Below are positions 15,449-24,793 of a stretch of 33,655 bases of DNA, one piece after another. The notes under the pieces were generated by a model that was given only the letters and a program-made list of their open reading frames with translations, had not been told where the DNA came from and searched no databases. Source of the stretch: Chloroflexota bacterium (GTDB taxonomy: Bacteria; Chloroflexota; Anaerolineae; J102); NCBI GenBank assembly GCA_029782215.1, contig JAKOVD010000083.1, positions 1 to 33,655 on the forward strand, in the 5' to 3' direction. Every line of letters starts with the position of its first letter. The first letter of the stretch is position 1. The translations under genes were made by a program, and so were the position numbers.

Positions 15449-16969
15449 ATGACTGTACTTTCGACTTTGCGGCGCCTGGCGCTGCCACTCTTGCTGCTGC
15501 TGTTGGTGAGCGTGCTCACCGCATGCGGCAGCGCAGTAATGGCGCAGGCGGCAGACACTCCCACGGCGGCGCCCGCTGCCACGTCAGCGCCCGCTGCCAC
15601 GTCAGCGCCCGCTGCCACGGCGACGACCGCACCTGCGGCGACGCCCGCTCCCGCTGCTACGGTCGCGCCCGCGGGCACGCCGGCAAGCACCACCAGCGGT
15701 CCCCAGACGTTCCATGCCATCCTGCCCTCGGACACCACGCCCGCGCGCGTGGTGTCGCTGACGCTGTTCCCGGACGGCACTGCCGACATGACCACCGACC
15801 TGCTGGACGGCAAGCCGGCCAAGGTTGAGAAGGGCGACTGGAAGAAGGACAGCAGCGGCGCCATCACCTTGTCGCTAAAAGAGGCGGACGGCAAAGCCTA
15901 CGACAAGCCGGTTGTCCTGGTGATCAAGACCGACGGCGACAAGGTCACGATTACCGGCGGCGCCTCGGCGGCGCCCCTGGTGCTCCAGCGTCCCGGCGGC
16001 GCCGGCGCCTTCGTCGAGCAGGTCAAGCGCGCCTTCATCACCGTCGATACGACGGCGGGCGCCCCCCTGGACCCGTTCTTCGTCAGCGTCAGCGGCGGCG
16101 GCGACTACAGCGCCAGCCAGCTCTCGCCTGACTGCAAGGGCTACGTCAATCCCTCACCTGTGGTGGGGATCAACTGGCGCGGCAAGGCCGACTTCGTGCG
16201 CATGTTCGTCTTCAGCGATGAGGACACGACCCTGGTCATCCAGAGGCCGGACGGCAAGTATATGTGCGGCGACGATGTCCAGGCCCTGGTTCTGGACGCT
16301 TCGGTTGACGTCAAGAACCCGCCCGAAGGTCGCTACAACATCTGGTTGGGCGGCAGCGAGCGCAACCAGCTCGTGCCGGCCATCCTGGTGCTAACGGCGA
16401 AGAAGGACCTGGATCCCACCAACTTCAACCTGGAAGGCCTGGTGCAGCGCCCGGCGGCGATCCAGAGCCTGGCAATCCCGCAGCGCCACCTGGACCTGGC
16501 TAAACTGACGGAAGCGCGGGCGGCCACGCGAGCGGCTGCCATCGCCACCCTGAAGACGGCAAAGGAAGCGCTGACCCAGAAGGTGACGAGCGAAGGCTCG
16601 GTGCCGGCGTTCGACATCAACACCCCGAACCAGATCTGCAACGGCTTCATCGCCGAGCAGCCTGATTACACGTTCAACTGGACGGGAACGAGCGACACGC
16701 TGCACGTGGCGTTCGAAGGCGACCGCGATGCCAGCCTGGTGGTTGTCGGCCCTGACGACTCCGTCTGGTGCAACGACGACGCCGCCGCGGGCAAGAACAC
16801 CAACCCCCTCATTACCATCGACAAGCCTGCCGAGGGCGAGTACAAGGTGTTCGTCGGCCGCATCGACCCCGAAAAGCCTGTCAAGGGCGACATCACCGTG
16901 ACCGGAGCCGCCAAGGTTGATCAAGCCATCCTGGCTCCCGTCAAGCCCACCCCTGCCGCTGGCCAATAA
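15449..16969 (+). CDS. Lipoprotein with Ala/Pro linker and two repeated domains
   Basis: The product has 506 residues. It starts with a lipoprotein signal (LALPLLLLLLVSVLTAC), with L-T-A-C as the lipobox and Cys at about residue 28. An APAATSAPAAT-type linker follows, then a first beta-rich domain (about 90-190). Two related domains of about 100-120 residues come after it (about 205-315 and 375-490). Each has a first Cys, a W-x-G, a D-x-x-L-V-(I/V) segment, a second Cys followed by D-D, and E-G-x-Y-x-(I/V)-x-(L/V)-G. This pattern resembles prepeptidase-C-terminal (PPC)-like domains. It is probably held on the outer face of the membrane. AGGAGGT at 15434-15440 fixes the start. The PA14-like gene follows after 12 bases, so the two are likely co-expressed. 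Confidence 0.82.
   Translation: MTVLSTLRRLALPLLLLLLVSVLTACGSAVMAQAADTPTAAPAATSAPAATSAPAATATTAPAATPAPAATVAPAGTPASTTSGPQTFHAILPSDTTPARVVSLTLFPDGTADMTTDLLDGKPAKVEKGDWKKDSSGAITLSLKEADGKAYDKPVVLVIKTDGDKVTITGGASAAPLVLQRPGGAGAFVEQVKRAFITVDTTAGAPLDPFFVSVSGGGDYSASQLSPDCKGYVNPSPVVGINWRGKADFVRMFVFSDEDTTLVIQRPDGKYMCGDDVQALVLDASVDVKNPPEGRYNIWLGGSERNQLVPAILVLTAKKDLDPTNFNLEGLVQRPAAIQSLAIPQRHLDLAKLTEARAATRAAAIATLKTAKEALTQKVTSEGSVPAFDINTPNQICNGFIAEQPDYTFNWTGTSDTLHVAFEGDRDASLVVVGPDDSVWCNDDAAAGKNTNPLITIDKPAEGEYKVFVGRIDPEKPVKGDITVTGAAKVDQAILAPVKPTPAAGQ
15569..15619 (+). repeat. 18-bp tandem repeat inside the lipoprotein linker
   Basis: GCGCCCGCTGCCACGTCA occurs at 15569-15586 and 15587-15604, with a third, partial copy from 15605. 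The period is a multiple of 3 and encodes repeated APAATS units, so linker length can change by slippage without breaking the frame. Confidence 0.85.
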
Positions 16970-16981
16970 GGAGCACGCACC

Positions 16982-17773
16982 ATGAAACGCCTGATTGTTC
17001 TCCTTACCATCGCCGCCGTGCTCATCCTGGGCGTGGCGGGCACCAGCGTCGTCATGTCGCAGAGCAGCAACCTGTGGCAGGTGTTCTTCTATCCCAACAC
17101 CAGTTGGTCCGGCAACCCTGTGTTCACGCAGCAGGTGCCGGCCCTCAACTACAACTGGGGCACCCTTCCGCCCGGCCCTAACATGCCCTCCACCAACTGG
17201 ACAGCGACGGCCACCACGTCGGCCTATTTCTACAGCGGCGTCTACCGCTTCTCGGTTCTGGCCGATGATGAGGCTGTGCTGTGGGTGGACAACACCATCT
17301 ACCTCGACTCACGCGGCCAGGGCCAGTCGGGGAAGACGCTCGTCCTCGACCTGCCCTTGACCGAGGGCTGGCATAACGTGCGCGTGGACTTCCGCCAATA
17401 CGGTGGAACCTCGTACCTGTTCGTGAGTTGGGGCATCAACAAGCCTGGCTCTGTCACTCCGATTCCCAGCCCGACGCCGTCGAACCTGCCGTACCCCCTG
17501 GCGCCGGCGTCGGCGACCAGCGTCAAGACGCAGTTCGGCGACTACACGCCCTGCATCGCCAACAACCTCCAGCAGGCCAACTGCTTCGTGTCGGACGGCG
17601 CCTGGAATTCGCCGAACCAGGGCTCCATCCAGATGGAGCCGATGATCACGATCTGGGGGAACTGCCAGCCCGCCGACAGCGACGTGACCTGGACCACCAA
17701 CCCCAACACCAACCCGGTCACGACGACGAGCTTCCGCTGTTCCAAGACGCTGGCCGGGTGGTTCCCGCGCTAG
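16982..17773 (+). CDS. Secreted PA14-like domain protein
   Basis: The 263-residue product begins with a signal peptide (RLIVLLTIAAVLILGVAG). Residues about 30-155 resemble a PA14 carbohydrate-binding domain: W-Q-V-F-F-Y-P-N, then Y-R-F-S-V-L-A-D-D-E-A-V-L-W-V-D-N, then E-G-W-H-N-V-R-V-D-F. A short Pro/Ser linker leads to a C-terminal region of about 85 residues with four cysteines and many Asn/Thr, whose family I do not know. It likely acts outside the cell, binding a polysaccharide or a partner such as the lipoprotein encoded 12 bases upstream. AAGGAG, overlapping the previous stop, is the ribosome site, which points to translational coupling. Confidence 0.78.
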   Translation: MKRLIVLLTIAAVLILGVAGTSVVMSQSSNLWQVFFYPNTSWSGNPVFTQQVPALNYNWGTLPPGPNMPSTNWTATATTSAYFYSGVYRFSVLADDEAVLWVDNTIYLDSRGQGQSGKTLVLDLPLTEGWHNVRVDFRQYGGTSYLFVSWGINKPGSVTPIPSPTPSNLPYPLAPASATSVKTQFGDYTPCIANNLQQANCFVSDGAWNSPNQGSIQMEPMITIWGNCQPADSDVTWTTNPNTNPVTTTSFRCSKTLAGWFPR

Positions 17774-17793
17774 CGCTTTCATGTACCTGACCA

Positions 17794-17828
17794 ACAGTTC
17801 CGGGGACCGATGAGGTCCCCGGAACTGT
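17794..17828. terminator. Hairpin between convergent genes
   Basis: ACAGTTCCGGGGACC (17794-17808) and GGTCCCCGGAACTGT (17814-17828) form a perfect 15-bp stem with a 5-base loop. It stands 20 bases after the PA14-like gene and 72 bases after the end of the convergent regulator gene. There is no real T run on either strand. Position and symmetry suggest it stops transcription in both directions. Confidence 0.6.
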
Positions 17829-17900
17829 CTCTGGCCTTGAAAGACGCCGAGCTGGGGCTCGGTGATCCCAGGGGGGCCGGCGGTCCTGGGTGGGGCGGCC

Positions 17901-18440
17901 CTAAATGATCGGTGGCGTGATGACGGAGAGGTACTGGACGGGCTGGTCGCCGTGGGCCTGGATGCTGCGCAGGAGGGCGCCCAGGAAATAGATGCTGTCG
18001 CCCGCCTCGAGGCGGTAGCTCTCGCCGCCCAACTGCACCTCCAGCGTGCCGCTGAGGATGAAGATGAACTCTTCGGTCTCCTGCCGGAGCGTGAGGGGAA
18101 TCCTACCATCCTTGGCCTGGACGGTTGTGAGGACTGCCTCCATGCGGCGGTTGATGTCGGGGGCGAGCAGCTCAAAGACCATGCCGTCGGCGGGCTTGGT
18201 CAGGCGGCGCCGCTCATCGCGGCGCACCACCGGACTGGTCTCTTCCTCCTCCATCAGGAAGTAGAAGAGGGGCACGGTGAGCGCCTTGCTGATCTTGCGG
18301 AGAGATTCGATAGAGGGCGACGCCTGGTCGCGCTCGACCTGGCTGAGAAAACTTGCGGTCAGGTCCACCTGCTCGGCCAGGTCGCGCAAGCTGAGCTCGA
18401 GCTCGAGCCGTCGCATTTTGATCCGTTCACCGAGGGTCAT
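17901..18440 (-). CDS. XRE-family regulator with cupin domain
   Basis: The product has 179 residues. The N-terminal helix-turn-helix (about 5-60) reads LSLRDLAEQVDLTASFLSQV and then ERDQASPSIESLRKI, a textbook XRE domain. A C-terminal cupin (about 105-175) contains E-E-F-I-F-I-L-S-G-T-L-E-V and Y-R-L-E-A-G-D-S-I-Y-F. This build matches PuuR-like regulators that sense small metabolites, often amines, through the cupin. It is divergent from the M20 hydrolase gene, and both promoters share the 230-bp gap. It is therefore the obvious candidate to control itself and the catabolic genes to the right. ATG 18440 gives a start at MTLGERIKMRRLELELSL. Confidence 0.9.
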   Translation of the reverse strand: MTLGERIKMRRLELELSLRDLAEQVDLTASFLSQVERDQASPSIESLRKISKALTVPLFYFLMEEEETSPVVRRDERRRLTKPADGMVFELLAPDINRRMEAVLTTVQAKDGRIPLTLRQETEEFIFILSGTLEVQLGGESYRLEAGDSIYFLGALLRSIQAHGDQPVQYLSVITPPII

Positions 18441-18500
18441 GGCGTCGTTTCCAGGGCTGCTTCGCTGCCAGCATGAGAACCATCCGATAGTGACCCCTGC

Positions 18501-18528
18501 ATTCTATCATTCCCCTGGGTTTTGTCAA
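18501..18528 (-). promoter_or_regulatory. Promoter of the XRE-cupin gene
   Basis: On the minus strand TTGACA (plus TGTCAA, 18523-18528) is followed after 16 bases by TAGAAT (plus ATTCTA, 18501-18506), preceded by TGA as an extended -10. Transcription would begin near 18494, about 55 bases before the start codon. Confidence 0.6.
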
Positions 18529-18553
18529 GCCACGCTGTACAAATGGCCGCCGA

Positions 18554-18572
18554 TGTCAATTTCCACTTGACA
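18554..18572. promoter_or_regulatory. TGTCAA-N7-TTGACA dyad, candidate operator
   Basis: TGTCAA (18554-18559) and TTGACA (18567-18572) form an inverted repeat whose right arm is the -35 box of the hydrolase promoter. Another TGTCAA at 18523-18528 is the -35 of the regulator promoter. A dimeric repressor such as the XRE-cupin protein could block both by binding here, but a TTGACA-based dyad at a -35 could also be coincidental. Confidence 0.35.
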
Positions 18573-18595
18573 GACTCCGGGTCATGTGCTATGAT
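18567..18595 (+). promoter_or_regulatory. Strong promoter of the M20 hydrolase gene
   Basis: Perfect TTGACA (18567-18572), a 17-base spacer ending in TGC, and TATGAT (18590-18595) make a near-consensus promoter with extended -10. Transcription would begin near 18602. This excludes the in-frame ATG at 18522 and supports the start at 18672. Confidence 0.75.
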
Positions 18596-18671
18596 GCTCG
18601 CATCCGGTGACGGAGCCGTTGCGGGCTTTGCGGTCACATTGACATTCAGCGCCAGAGGTCGAGTGGAACCC

Positions 18672-19826
18672 ATGTCCATCGCTCATGACAAGCTGGTTGA
18701 GTTTCTACAAGCGGTTGTGCAGGCGCCGTCGCTGCCGGAAGACGAGGCGGCTGTGGCAGCGTGCGTCGAGCGCGAGATGCGCGGCCTGGGCTTCGACGAG
18801 GTGTTCGTCGACGAGCTGGGCAGCGTGGTCGGCATCGTCAAGGGCGGGCGGCCGGGCAAGACGCTGTTGTTTGACGCCCATATCGATACGGTGGGCGTGG
18901 CTCCAGGCGTACCGTGGCGGCACGAGCCCTTCGGCGGTGAGCTGGAGGAGGGGCGCTTGTACGGTCGCGGCAGCTCGGATATGAAGGGAGCCCTGGCGGC
19001 GATGGTCTATGCTGCGGCCTCGCTTGACCGCTCGCTGTTGTCTGGCCAGGTCGTCATCAGTGCCTCCGTGATGGAGGAGGTGATCGAGGGCGCGGCGCTG
19101 GCGGCGGTCATGGCGCGTGTGCCGCCTGATTTCGTCGTGATCGGTGAGTCCACGGATCTGAACCTGAATCACGGCGGCCGCGGCCGGGCGGAGATTCACC
19201 TGGAGGCAATCGGCCGGCCGGCGCATTCGTCGTCGCCGCACCTGGGCGCCAACGCCGTCTATCTCATGCTGCCGGCCATCGCCGCCCTGCGTGGCCTGTC
19301 CTTGCCTAACGACCCCCTTTTGGGGCCGGCCCTGATGGAGCTGACGGACATGATCTCCGAGCCCTACCCGGGACGGTCGGTAATTCCCAGCCGCTGCCGG
19401 GTGACGTTCGACCGGCGTTTGCTGGTGGGGGAGACGGCTGATGGCGTCCTGGCGGAGCTGCGGGCGCTGCCGGGGATGGAGGGTGTGAACGTACAGATCG
19501 CCGAAGAAGAGCACCGGGCCTACACGGGAACGACGATCCGCGTGCGGAAATTCCTCCCGGCGTGGAAGTTGGAGCCTGCGCACCCCTTCGTGCAGGCGGC
19601 CCAGGCCGGCCTGATGGGCGCCGGGTTGCATCCCGGCCTGGGCGCCTACCGTTTCTGCACGAATGCTGCCTACTGCGCCGGTCAGGTCGGTGTGCCCACA
19701 GTGGGCTTCGGCCCGTCGCATGAGGGACTTGCCCATGTCATCGATGAGTATGTCGAGCTGGATCAGCTCTTCAAGGCAGCGGACGGATATCAGGGTATCA
19801 TAAGGGAGGTGCTGGGACGGGGGTGA
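18672..19826 (+). CDS. M20 family metallohydrolase, YgeY-like
   Basis: The 384-residue product has the M20/ArgE-DapE motifs. These are F-D-A-H70-I-D72-T, G-R-G-S-S-D103-M-K-G, the catalytic pair E135-E136 in M-E-E-V, G-E-S-T further on, and a late H in S-H-E-G-L-A-H. The C-terminal stretch C-T-N-A-A-Y-C-A-G with G-F-G-P closely follows the YgeY group. In E. coli, ygeY sits beside ssnA and other purine or amino-compound genes of uncertain role (family knowledge). It would hydrolyse an amide or carbamoyl bond using two zinc ions in the cytoplasm; the substrate is unknown. The gene begins the rightward catabolic cluster under its own promoter, opposite the XRE-cupin regulator. Confidence 0.85.
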   Translation: MSIAHDKLVEFLQAVVQAPSLPEDEAAVAACVEREMRGLGFDEVFVDELGSVVGIVKGGRPGKTLLFDAHIDTVGVAPGVPWRHEPFGGELEEGRLYGRGSSDMKGALAAMVYAAASLDRSLLSGQVVISASVMEEVIEGAALAAVMARVPPDFVVIGESTDLNLNHGGRGRAEIHLEAIGRPAHSSSPHLGANAVYLMLPAIAALRGLSLPNDPLLGPALMELTDMISEPYPGRSVIPSRCRVTFDRRLLVGETADGVLAELRALPGMEGVNVQIAEEEHRAYTGTTIRVRKFLPAWKLEPAHPFVQAAQAGLMGAGLHPGLGAYRFCTNAAYCAGQVGVPTVGFGPSHEGLAHVIDEYVELDQLFKAADGYQGIIREVLGRG

Positions 19827-19916
19827 GAGGTCACGGGATGCGATACCCGTCCCCCTCCACTCGCCTCCGGCGCCGGCTACCTCCACCCACCACACGTCAT
19901 TCACAGGAGCATAGAC

Positions 19917-20939
<1,023 letters not shown>

Positions 20940-20940
20940 A

Positions 20941-20990
20941 GTGGCAGGTGGCAGGTCGCAGGTGGTTCTCGTTCAGGTCAGCAGGTTGAA
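20941..20990. repeat. Period-7 repeat array (CAGGTSG family)
   Basis: GTGGCAG, GTGGCAG, GTCGCAG, GTGGTTC begin 2 bases after the LLM stop, and related units (TCAGGTCAGCAGGTT) continue to 20987. The same family recurs at 21457, 21548, 23551 and, inverted, at 24760. Confidence 0.75.
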
Positions 20991-20996
20991 TAGGAC

Positions 20997-21440
20997 ATGA
21001 CGGCGCCATTCAAGACGTACGAGGCATGGTTGCAGAGTGTGTCCGATAGCATCAAAAGGGACCAGCTCTGGCAGTTTGAGGTCTATCGCAAGGCGCTGTT
21101 TCTGTCGGATCTGGCGTGGTTCGACGCCGAACACCTTCTGACTGACCCGCGCGGCCGCGCCACAGCCTGGCAGCTTGTGGACGCTGCCGGTTCGGTTGTT
21201 GCAAACATCGAGGAGGGCTATGGGCGAGGCTTTGGCAAAGACTATGCACGCTTTCTACGCATCGCCGCAGGATCCGCCAAAGAGACTCGCGGCTGGTACT
21301 TCCGCGGTCGGCATGTCCTCGACCAGGCACTTGTCGAACATCGTATGACCCTTGCCGACGAGACTATCGGTGGTCTTGTTACCACTTCCAATCAGCAACG
21401 CCTCCGTCCCTCACAGGTGGCGCCCACAACTCCTCCCTGA
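20997..21440 (+). CDS. Four-helix-bundle protein (S23/IVP family)
   Basis: The 147-residue product matches the four-helix-bundle family first found in 23S rRNA intervening sequences. It has W-Q-F-E-V-Y-R-K-A-L in helix 1, then A-G-S-V-V-A-N-I-E-E-G-Y-G-R, the family signature, then Y-A-R-F-L-R-I-A-A-G-S-A-K-E-T. These proteins form pentameric bundles; their role is mostly unknown, although relatives (Avd) assist diversity-generating retroelements. No reverse transcriptase or template repeat is present here. The gene sits between two catabolic genes, flanked by repeat arrays, and its last codons and stop lie inside a 21-bp direct repeat (21432-21452). That suggests insertion together with the repeats. 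Confidence 0.8.
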   Translation: MTAPFKTYEAWLQSVSDSIKRDQLWQFEVYRKALFLSDLAWFDAEHLLTDPRGRATAWQLVDAAGSVVANIEEGYGRGFGKDYARFLRIAAGSAKETRGWYFRGRHVLDQALVEHRMTLADETIGGLVTTSNQQRLRPSQVAPTTPP

Positions 21441-21578
21441 CGGTCGGGGCTCAGAAGCGACCTGCGACCTACCACTTGCGACCTGCAACCCCTCCCTGAC
21501 GGTCGGGGCTCGGTAGATGGCGGCCGCGGGGGAACCGCCCCTACCGGCCACCTGCCACTTGCCACCTGCGACTCACCT
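21432..21578. repeat. 21-bp direct repeat with period-7 arrays between and after
   Basis: CCTCCCTGACGGTCGGGGCT plus C occurs at 21432-21452 and, identically, at 21491-21511. Each copy has an internal dyad (CCCTGAC/GTCGGGG). Between them run GCGACCT, GCGACCT, ACCACTT, GCGACCT, GCAACCC (21457-21491), and after them CCACCTG, CCACTTG, CCACCTG, CGACTCA (21548-21575). A GGCGG/CCGCC hairpin near 21519-21540 ends in CCGCCCCTAC, a string also found at 24739-24746. The first copy overlaps the stop of the four-helix-bundle gene. Confidence 0.8.
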
Positions 21579-21597
21579 GATGCCGAGGTCTCATTCC

Positions 21598-22568
21598 ATG
21601 TCGATACCCTCTTCCCACCTTCTCGACCTCTATCGTGATATGTGGACCGTGCGCTCCTTTGAGTTTGGGCTGGAGCGCGAATTCAAGAAGGGGAATGTGC
21701 CGGGGATGCTGCACACGGGGGTCGGCCAGGAGGCCACCCAGGCCGCCATCGCCGCCAACCTGCGCACCACCGACGCCTTCTTCCCCGATCATCGCTGCCA
21801 CGGGCTGCTGGTCTTGGCCGGCACCCCCGGCGAAAGAATCATGGCCGAGCTCTTCGGCAAGGCCACGGGTGTGTGCAGCGGCAAGGGCGGCTCACTGCAC
21901 TCTGCCGATCCGTCGGTGGGCAACTTCGGCGACAATGCCGTCGAAGGCTCGATGATGGTGACGGCGCTGGGCGTGGCGCTCGGCTTTCGCATGCAGGGGC
22001 GCGATGACCTGGCCGCCGTGATCGTGGGCGACGGCACCTCGGGGCGTGGGGAATGGCACGAGAGCCTGAACCTGGCGGCCACATGGAAGCTGCCGGTGCT
22101 TTATTGCTGCATCAACAACGGCTACGCCATCTCCACGGCCGTGGGCAAGAGCCACGCCACGGAGAACCTCTACGAGTTCGCAGCCGCCTACAAGATGCCG
22201 TCGGTGCAGGTGGATGGCAACGACGTCGTGGCGGCGTATGAGGCCACGGCGGCGGCGGTGGCCTCCATTCGCGCGGGCAACGGCCCCTACTTCGTCGAGT
22301 ACAAGACCTGGCGCTGGCAGGGCATCTTCAGCGGGGAATTCCGTCCACCCGAAGAGGTGCGCTATTGGAAAGAGGAACATGAGCCGATCGGGATGCTGCG
22401 AGACCGCATCCTGGCCGGAGGCGTCGCCGACGCCGCCACCCTGGACCATGTCAAGGCGGATGTGGAGGCTCAGGTTGAGGAATGGATCGCTTTTGCCCTG
22501 AACAGCCCGGCCCCGGACCCCGCTAAGGCGACGGCTGACGTCTACGTTGGATGGGAGGTAGAGCCAAG

Positions 22569-22572
<4 letters not shown>
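21598..22572 (+). CDS. 2-oxoacid/acetoin-type dehydrogenase E1 alpha subunit
   Basis: The 324-residue product is a thiamine-diphosphate E1 alpha subunit. It shows M-L-H-T-G-V-G-Q-E-A, then H-R-C-H-G, then the ThDP motif G-D-G-T-S-G-R-G-E-W-H-E ending in I-N-N-G-Y-A about 30 residues later. With the beta subunit it would decarboxylate a 2-oxoacid or cleave acetoin and load the acyl group on lipoate. The length and the S-G-R-G-E-W-H-E variant fit the acetoin dehydrogenase branch, though pyruvate-type E1 is not excluded. GAGGT at 21585-21589 fixes ATG 21598; the open frame further upstream is repeat sequence. Its stop overlaps the beta-subunit start (ATGA), showing translational coupling. Confidence 0.9.
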
Positions 22573-23546
<974 letters not shown>

Positions 23547-23550
23547 GGCG

Positions 23551-23609
23551 GTTGCAGGCCGCAAGTGGCAGGTCGGCGGCGCGATTCCCAACGTGCAACG
23601 TTCAACGTG
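23551..23609. repeat. Period-7 repeat arrays, two families
   Basis: GTTGCAG, GCCGCAA, GTGGCAG, GTCGGCG (23551-23578) belong to the CAGGTSG family. Three exact-phase units CAACGTG, CAACGTT, CAACGTG (23589-23609) form another family. They fill the 89-base gap before the lipoyl gene without disturbing its AAGGAG. Confidence 0.75.
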
Positions 23610-23635
23610 TAGCGCAAAACAAGGAGATGTTATCA

Positions 23636-23878
23636 ATGACCGTTGAAGTGATTCTTCCCAAGTGGGGGCTGACGATGGAGATCGGCACCCTGGCCGCATG
23701 GCGCAAGCAGGAAGGCGATAGGGTGGCGCAGGGTGACGTGATCGCCGAGGTGGAGACCGAGAAGATCACGAACGAGCTCGAGGCGCCGGTGAGCGGCGTT
23801 ATCAGCAAGCTCCTGGTGGCGGAAGGGACCGAGGAGATCGAGGTCGGCACGGTGCTCTGTCTGATCGAAGAAGACTGA
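23636..23878 (+). CDS. Stand-alone lipoyl-domain protein
   Basis: The 80-residue product is a single lipoyl/biotinyl domain from end to end: V-I-L-P-K-W-G-L-T-M-E-I-G-T at the start, and V-E-T-E-K43-I-T-N-E with Lys43 as the expected lipoylation site. P-V-S-G-V-I-S and G-T-V-L-C-L-I-E follow. In pyruvate and acetoin dehydrogenases this domain is normally fused to the E2 transferase. Here it is a separate protein whose stop lies 11 bases before the transferase gene. It would shuttle the acyl group between E1, E2 and E3 as a free carrier, as GcvH does in the glycine cleavage system. AAGGAG at 23621-23626 serves ATG 23636. Confidence 0.92.
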   Translation: MTVEVILPKWGLTMEIGTLAAWRKQEGDRVAQGDVIAEVETEKITNELEAPVSGVISKLLVAEGTEEIEVGTVLCLIEED

Positions 23879-23889
23879 AGTCACGCGAC

Positions 23890-24645
23890 ATGGCTACTTC
23901 TCCGCGCGGCCTGCCCATCAGGGAGACCATCCGCCTGAACCGCCTTCGTAAGGTGATGGCGCAGACCATGAAGGCCAGCGTCGACACCGCAGCGCTCAGC
24001 CAGGTGAATCGCGAAGTCGACGTCACGGCCCTGCAGGAGCTGCGGCGGTCAGCGCCGGTGAGCGAGCTGCGCCTGTCCCTGAACACGCTGATCATGGCGG
24101 CCGTCGCCCGCACGCTGCCCCGGCATCCGCTCCTGAACGCGGAGCTGGTCGAGAACACCATCCTGGTCTATGACACCGTCAACCTGGGCATGGCGGTGGC
24201 GGTGCCCGACGGGCTGATCGTCGTCGTCATCCCCGGGGCGCACACGCTGTCGCTCGGCACTCTGCAGGAGGCGATCGGCCAGCGGGCCGAACGGGCACGG
24301 ACCGGCAAGCTGGCGATGGAGGATGTCGAAGGCGGCACCTTCACGGTCAGCAACCTGGGCATGTTCGGCATCGATGGCGGCTTTCCCCTGCCGCGACCGC
24401 CCGAAGGCGCCATCCTGCTGGTGGGCGCGGCCAGGCCCCGGCCGGCGGTGGTTGCTGGTCAGATTGCCATCCGCGACATTGCCCTGTTCAGCCTGAACTT
24501 CGACCACCGCTTCATCGACGGCGCCGCTGCCGCTGCCTTCTTGGCCGACCTGAACGATCTGGTCGCCGAGCCGGGCAGGATGATGGCGGAGGCGGGCTCA
24601 CCGGGACAACCGGAGGACGAAGAGCGGAGAACGGAGGACAGATGA
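23890..24645 (+). CDS. E2 acyltransferase catalytic domain without lipoyl domain
   Basis: The 251-residue product is the 2-oxoacid dehydrogenase acyltransferase core alone. I-R-L-N-R-L-R-K-V-M-A-Q-T-M opens the domain. G-G-T-F-T-V-S-N-L-G-M-F-G and the active-site D205-H206-R-F-I-D210-G are intact. It has no lipoyl domain and no recognisable E1/E3-binding domain, so these must be supplied by other proteins. It would move the acyl group from the lipoyl protein encoded just upstream to coenzyme A. The last 11 residues (PEDEERRTEDR) are encoded by a period-7 intergenic repeat, so the natural C-terminus was probably replaced. No E3 (dihydrolipoamide dehydrogenase) gene is in the window. Confidence 0.9.
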   Translation: MATSPRGLPIRETIRLNRLRKVMAQTMKASVDTAALSQVNREVDVTALQELRRSAPVSELRLSLNTLIMAAVARTLPRHPLLNAELVENTILVYDTVNLGMAVAVPDGLIVVVIPGAHTLSLGTLQEAIGQRAERARTGKLAMEDVEGGTFTVSNLGMFGIDGGFPLPRPPEGAILLVGAARPRPAVVAGQIAIRDIALFSLNFDHRFIDGAAAAAFLADLNDLVAEPGRMMAEAGSPGQPEDEERRTEDR

Positions 24646-24666
24646 CGGAAGACAGAGGACGGAGCC
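24611..24666. repeat. Period-7 repeat array (CGGAGGA family) overlapping the E2 3' end
   Basis: Eight heptads in strict phase: CGGAGGA, CGAAGAG, CGGAGAA, CGGAGGA, CAGATGA, CGGAAGA, CAGAGGA, CGGAGCC. The fifth supplies the TGA stop of the E2 gene (24643-24645). The complementary family occurs at 12187-12207. Confidence 0.85.
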
Positions 24667-24721
24667 TTCTTGGGCGCTCAGGGCTTGCACAGCATGGGCG
24701 GCCGTTCCTACTGGCGCCATT

Positions 24722-24793
24722 GGGCGGCCACGGGGGGCCGCCCCTACGTGATGCTCTTACTGCCAGCTACCAGCCATCTGCAACCTGCTACCC
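24722..24793. repeat. GC hairpin and period-7 array reaching a start codon
   Basis: GGGCGGCC (24722-24729) and GGCCGCCC (24736-24743) form a perfect 8-bp stem. Then CTGCCAG, CTACCAG, CCATCTG, CAACCTG, CTACCC run from 24760 to 24793. The array ends against the ATG of the amidohydrolase at 24794 and leaves no ribosome site. Confidence 0.75.

Noticed and set aside
18522..18671. Earlier ATG for the M20 hydrolase
   Set aside because: It precedes the near-consensus promoter whose transcript begins near 18602, and the added residues have no family likeness.
20997..21440. Diversity-generating retroelement accessory gene (Avd)
   Set aside because: The four-helix-bundle fold is shared, but there is no reverse transcriptase, template repeat or variable protein nearby.
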